Source: a bacterium
Lineage (GTDB): Bacteria; JAHJDO01
Length of the DNA: 16,387 nucleotides
NCBI GenBank assembly: GCA_030671985.1
Contig: DAOVHI010000013.1
Span: 1-16,387 of the forward strand
Reading direction: 5' to 3'
Position numbers and translations under genes: made by a program. A model generated the notes under the pieces. That model did no database searches and was not told the origin of the DNA. It saw nothing but the letters and a program-made list of their open reading frames with translations. Below are positions 15,050 through 16,387 of this stretch, piece after piece. How positions within the stretch are numbered: the first letter of the stretch is position 1; every line of letters begins with the position of its first letter.

Positions 15050-16003
15050 TTATTTAACAGGTTTCAGTCCTTTCAGATACTTGTAATAATCACTATCCGT
15101 TGTAAGGATTATTGTGCTGTTCTCATCAATGGTCTTTCTGTATGTCTCAAGCGTTTTTAAGAATGAATAAAACTCCGGATCCTGATTGTATGCTCCTGCA
15201 TAGATGCCTATCACTTCAGCATCCGCCTTGCCTTTTAACCCCTCAGCTTGTCTATACGCCTCAGATGTAATTAGTTTAAGCTCCTTTCCTCTCTGTCCGT
15301 CTATTTCAGCGCGTCGCCCCTGTCCTTCAGAACGATATTGTTCAGCAGCGCGTTTTCTCTCGGAAATCATTCGATCATAGACCTTTCTTCTTACATCTTT
15401 TACATAATTGATCCGCTTAATTCTCACATCAACAAGTTCTATGCCATACTTTGGAGCAAGTTCTTTTGCATCGTGTAAGATTATCTTCTCCAATTTGTTC
15501 CGGCCTACTTCTATACGTTCAAGGGCTTCGTCAGTAATTATTACGTCTTTTCCCACTTCTTTTGCCTCTTCTACAATGCGATTGGAATTTCTTACTGTCT
15601 CAACAAGGAGATGCCTTGTAACGGTATCTCTGGTCGCAGAATTGATAATATCGTCAAGTCTCGCATGTGCCCCCATCTCATTATTCACTGACTGCAGAAA
15701 TTTCAATGCGTCAACAATTTTCCAACGCGCAGTAGTGTCAACCCAGATATACTTCTTATCATTGGTCGGAATCTGATTGGGGTCGCCGTCCCACTCAAGA
15801 AGCCGTTTCTCAAAGTAACGCGCCTTCTGAATAAATGGTTTTTTAAAGTGTAGTCCTGCGGTTGCAATTGGATTACCAACAGGTTTGCCGAATTGTGTTA
15901 TCACAACCTGTTTGGTCTCATCCACAACGTACACCACTCCGCTCATAGCTATAACTATTATTAAGATAATTAAGCCAATAAATACATTCAAAAGTTTTTT
16001 CAT
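15050..16003 (-). CDS. hflC: HflC, SPFH-domain modulator of FtsH protease
   Basis: The 317-residue protein has an N-terminal membrane anchor (about residues 4-26, LLNVFIGLIILIIVIAMSGV), then the SPFH/prohibitin domain beginning VYVVDETKQVVITQFGKPVG, with LLEWDGDPNQIPTNDKK and WVDTTARWKI typical of HflC. The C-terminal half is helical and charged (YDRMISERKRAAEQYRSEG, then EAYRQAEGLKGKADAEVIGI) and ends with the conserved FYSFLKTLETYRKTI. HflC and HflK form a large periplasm-facing ring complex that encloses FtsH and restrains its proteolysis of membrane proteins. GGGAGGAG sits 7 nt before the ATG. The start overlaps the hflK stop by one base (TAATG). It is followed after 5 nt by tRNA-Ser(UGA). 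Confidence 0.96.
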   Translation of the reverse strand: MKKLLNVFIGLIILIIVIAMSGVVYVVDETKQVVITQFGKPVGNPIATAGLHFKKPFIQKARYFEKRLLEWDGDPNQIPTNDKKYIWVDTTARWKIVDALKFLQSVNNEMGAHARLDDIINSATRDTVTRHLLVETVRNSNRIVEEAKEVGKDVIITDEALERIEVGRNKLEKIILHDAKELAPKYGIELVDVRIKRINYVKDVRRKVYDRMISERKRAAEQYRSEGQGRRAEIDGQRGKELKLITSEAYRQAEGLKGKADAEVIGIYAGAYNQDPEFYSFLKTLETYRKTIDENSTIILTTDSDYYKYLKGLKPVK

Positions 16004-16387
16004 TATTTTACTCCTCCCTTCTGTCCAAGATTAAGCAGCGGCAGTATAGAAGACTGCTTCGGGTCAATTATATATTTCTCTTTTGCATCAGGTAAAACCT
16101 CCATCATTGTTTCTAAGTAAAGCCTTTTCTGGGTTATATCCGGTGCCTTCTTGTATTCCGCTAGTACTGTCGAGAATCTCTCTGCTTCTCCTTTTGCCCT
16201 GTTTATTTTATCCAGAGCGTATCCTTCAGCCTCTCGTATTGTTTTCTCAGCCTCGCCTTTAGCACGCGGGATAACCTTGTTATACGCCTGCCGTGCCTGA
16301 TTGATTACCCTCTCTCTTTCCTGCTTCGCCTCATTGACCTCGTTAAATGCAGATTTTACTTCATCAGGAGGATTTACATCCTGAAGT
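16003..16387 (-). CDS. hflK: HflK, C-terminal part (gene continues past the right edge)
   Basis: The frame is open from the right edge to TAA at 16003-16005, giving about 127 C-terminal residues. They carry the HflK hallmarks in order: LQDVNPPDEVKSAFNEVNEA, then NQARQAYNKVIPRAKGEAEK, EAEGYALDKINRAKGEAERF, LAEYKKAPDITQKRLYLET and MEVLPDAKEKYIIDP. The VNPP...AF..V and PRA.GEA segments separate HflK from HflC. It ends with a short LLNLGQKGGVK tail. Its N-terminus, transmembrane anchor and most of the SPFH domain lie outside the window. It shares the final base of its stop with the hflC start, so the two are translationally coupled, as is usual for this complex. Confidence 0.95.
   Translation of the reverse strand, partial: LQDVNPPDEVKSAFNEVNEAKQERERVINQARQAYNKVIPRAKGEAEKTIREAEGYALDKINRAKGEAERFSTVLAEYKKAPDITQKRLYLETMMEVLPDAKEKYIIDPKQSSILPLLNLGQKGGVK

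Noticed and set aside
15408-15776. 122-residue + strand reading frame
   Set aside because: It is antisense to the well-conserved hflC and has only a Ser-rich composition expected of a shadow frame.

Overview
The window is an AT-rich stretch of a bacterial genome dominated by a glycan or glycolipid assembly locus on the + strand (positions 1 to about 14211), followed on the - strand by a housekeeping block. The organism looks like a diderm bacterium. HflK/HflC modulate inner-membrane proteolysis, and a flippase plus polyprenyl-phosphate sugar enzymes suggests lipid-linked surface glycans. The two B12-type radical SAM proteins, the UGM-like FAD oxidoreductase and the small CxxC zinc protein remind me of uncultivated candidate phyla such as Omnitrophota, but that assignment is a guess. 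TGA is used as a normal stop by several intact genes, so the standard code applies.

Layout. (1) The 3' part of a polytopic membrane protein (1-1070) overlaps a UGM-like FAD oxidoreductase (1043-2527). A B12-binding-type radical SAM protein follows (2577-3983); it has lost the middle cysteine of its CxxxCxxC motif. (2) A disturbed segment (4056-5667) holds an inverted GT-C-type membrane glycosyltransferase gene. It is flanked on one side by a truncated, diverged copy of the flippase 5' end and on the other by the intact flippase gene. (3) A tightly coupled run (5668-13056) encodes a MOP-family flippase, a GT4 glycosyltransferase, a divergent deacetylase-fold protein, a FemAB-type acyltransferase, a DPM1-like GT2, a second and intact radical SAM protein, and a second DPM-like GT2 split by one in-frame TGA. 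Genes overlap by 4 or 11 nt or nearly touch. (4) A GT-C-like membrane protein follows (13057-14211) and overlaps the end of the convergent - strand block by 9 nt.

(5) The - strand block reads, in transcription order, hflK (entering from the right edge), hflC, tRNA-Ser(UGA), tRNA-Ser(GCU) and a Ser/Arg/Lys-rich zinc protein. The first tRNA starts 5 nt after the hflC stop.

Working model (inference): the GT2 enzymes charge polyprenyl phosphate with sugars on the cytoplasmic face, the GT4 enzyme builds a lipid-linked oligosaccharide, and the flippase exports it. The GT-C-like membrane proteins then use polyprenyl-P-sugars on the outer face. The FAD, radical SAM, deacetylase-like and FemAB proteins would modify the sugars or lipid. 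The most notable signals are the flippase remnant that marks a past recombination, the Cys-to-Ser change in the first radical SAM protein, the single nonsense codon in the second GT2, and the hflKC/tRNA-Ser arrangement. I saw no CRISPR array, transposase gene or rRNA.
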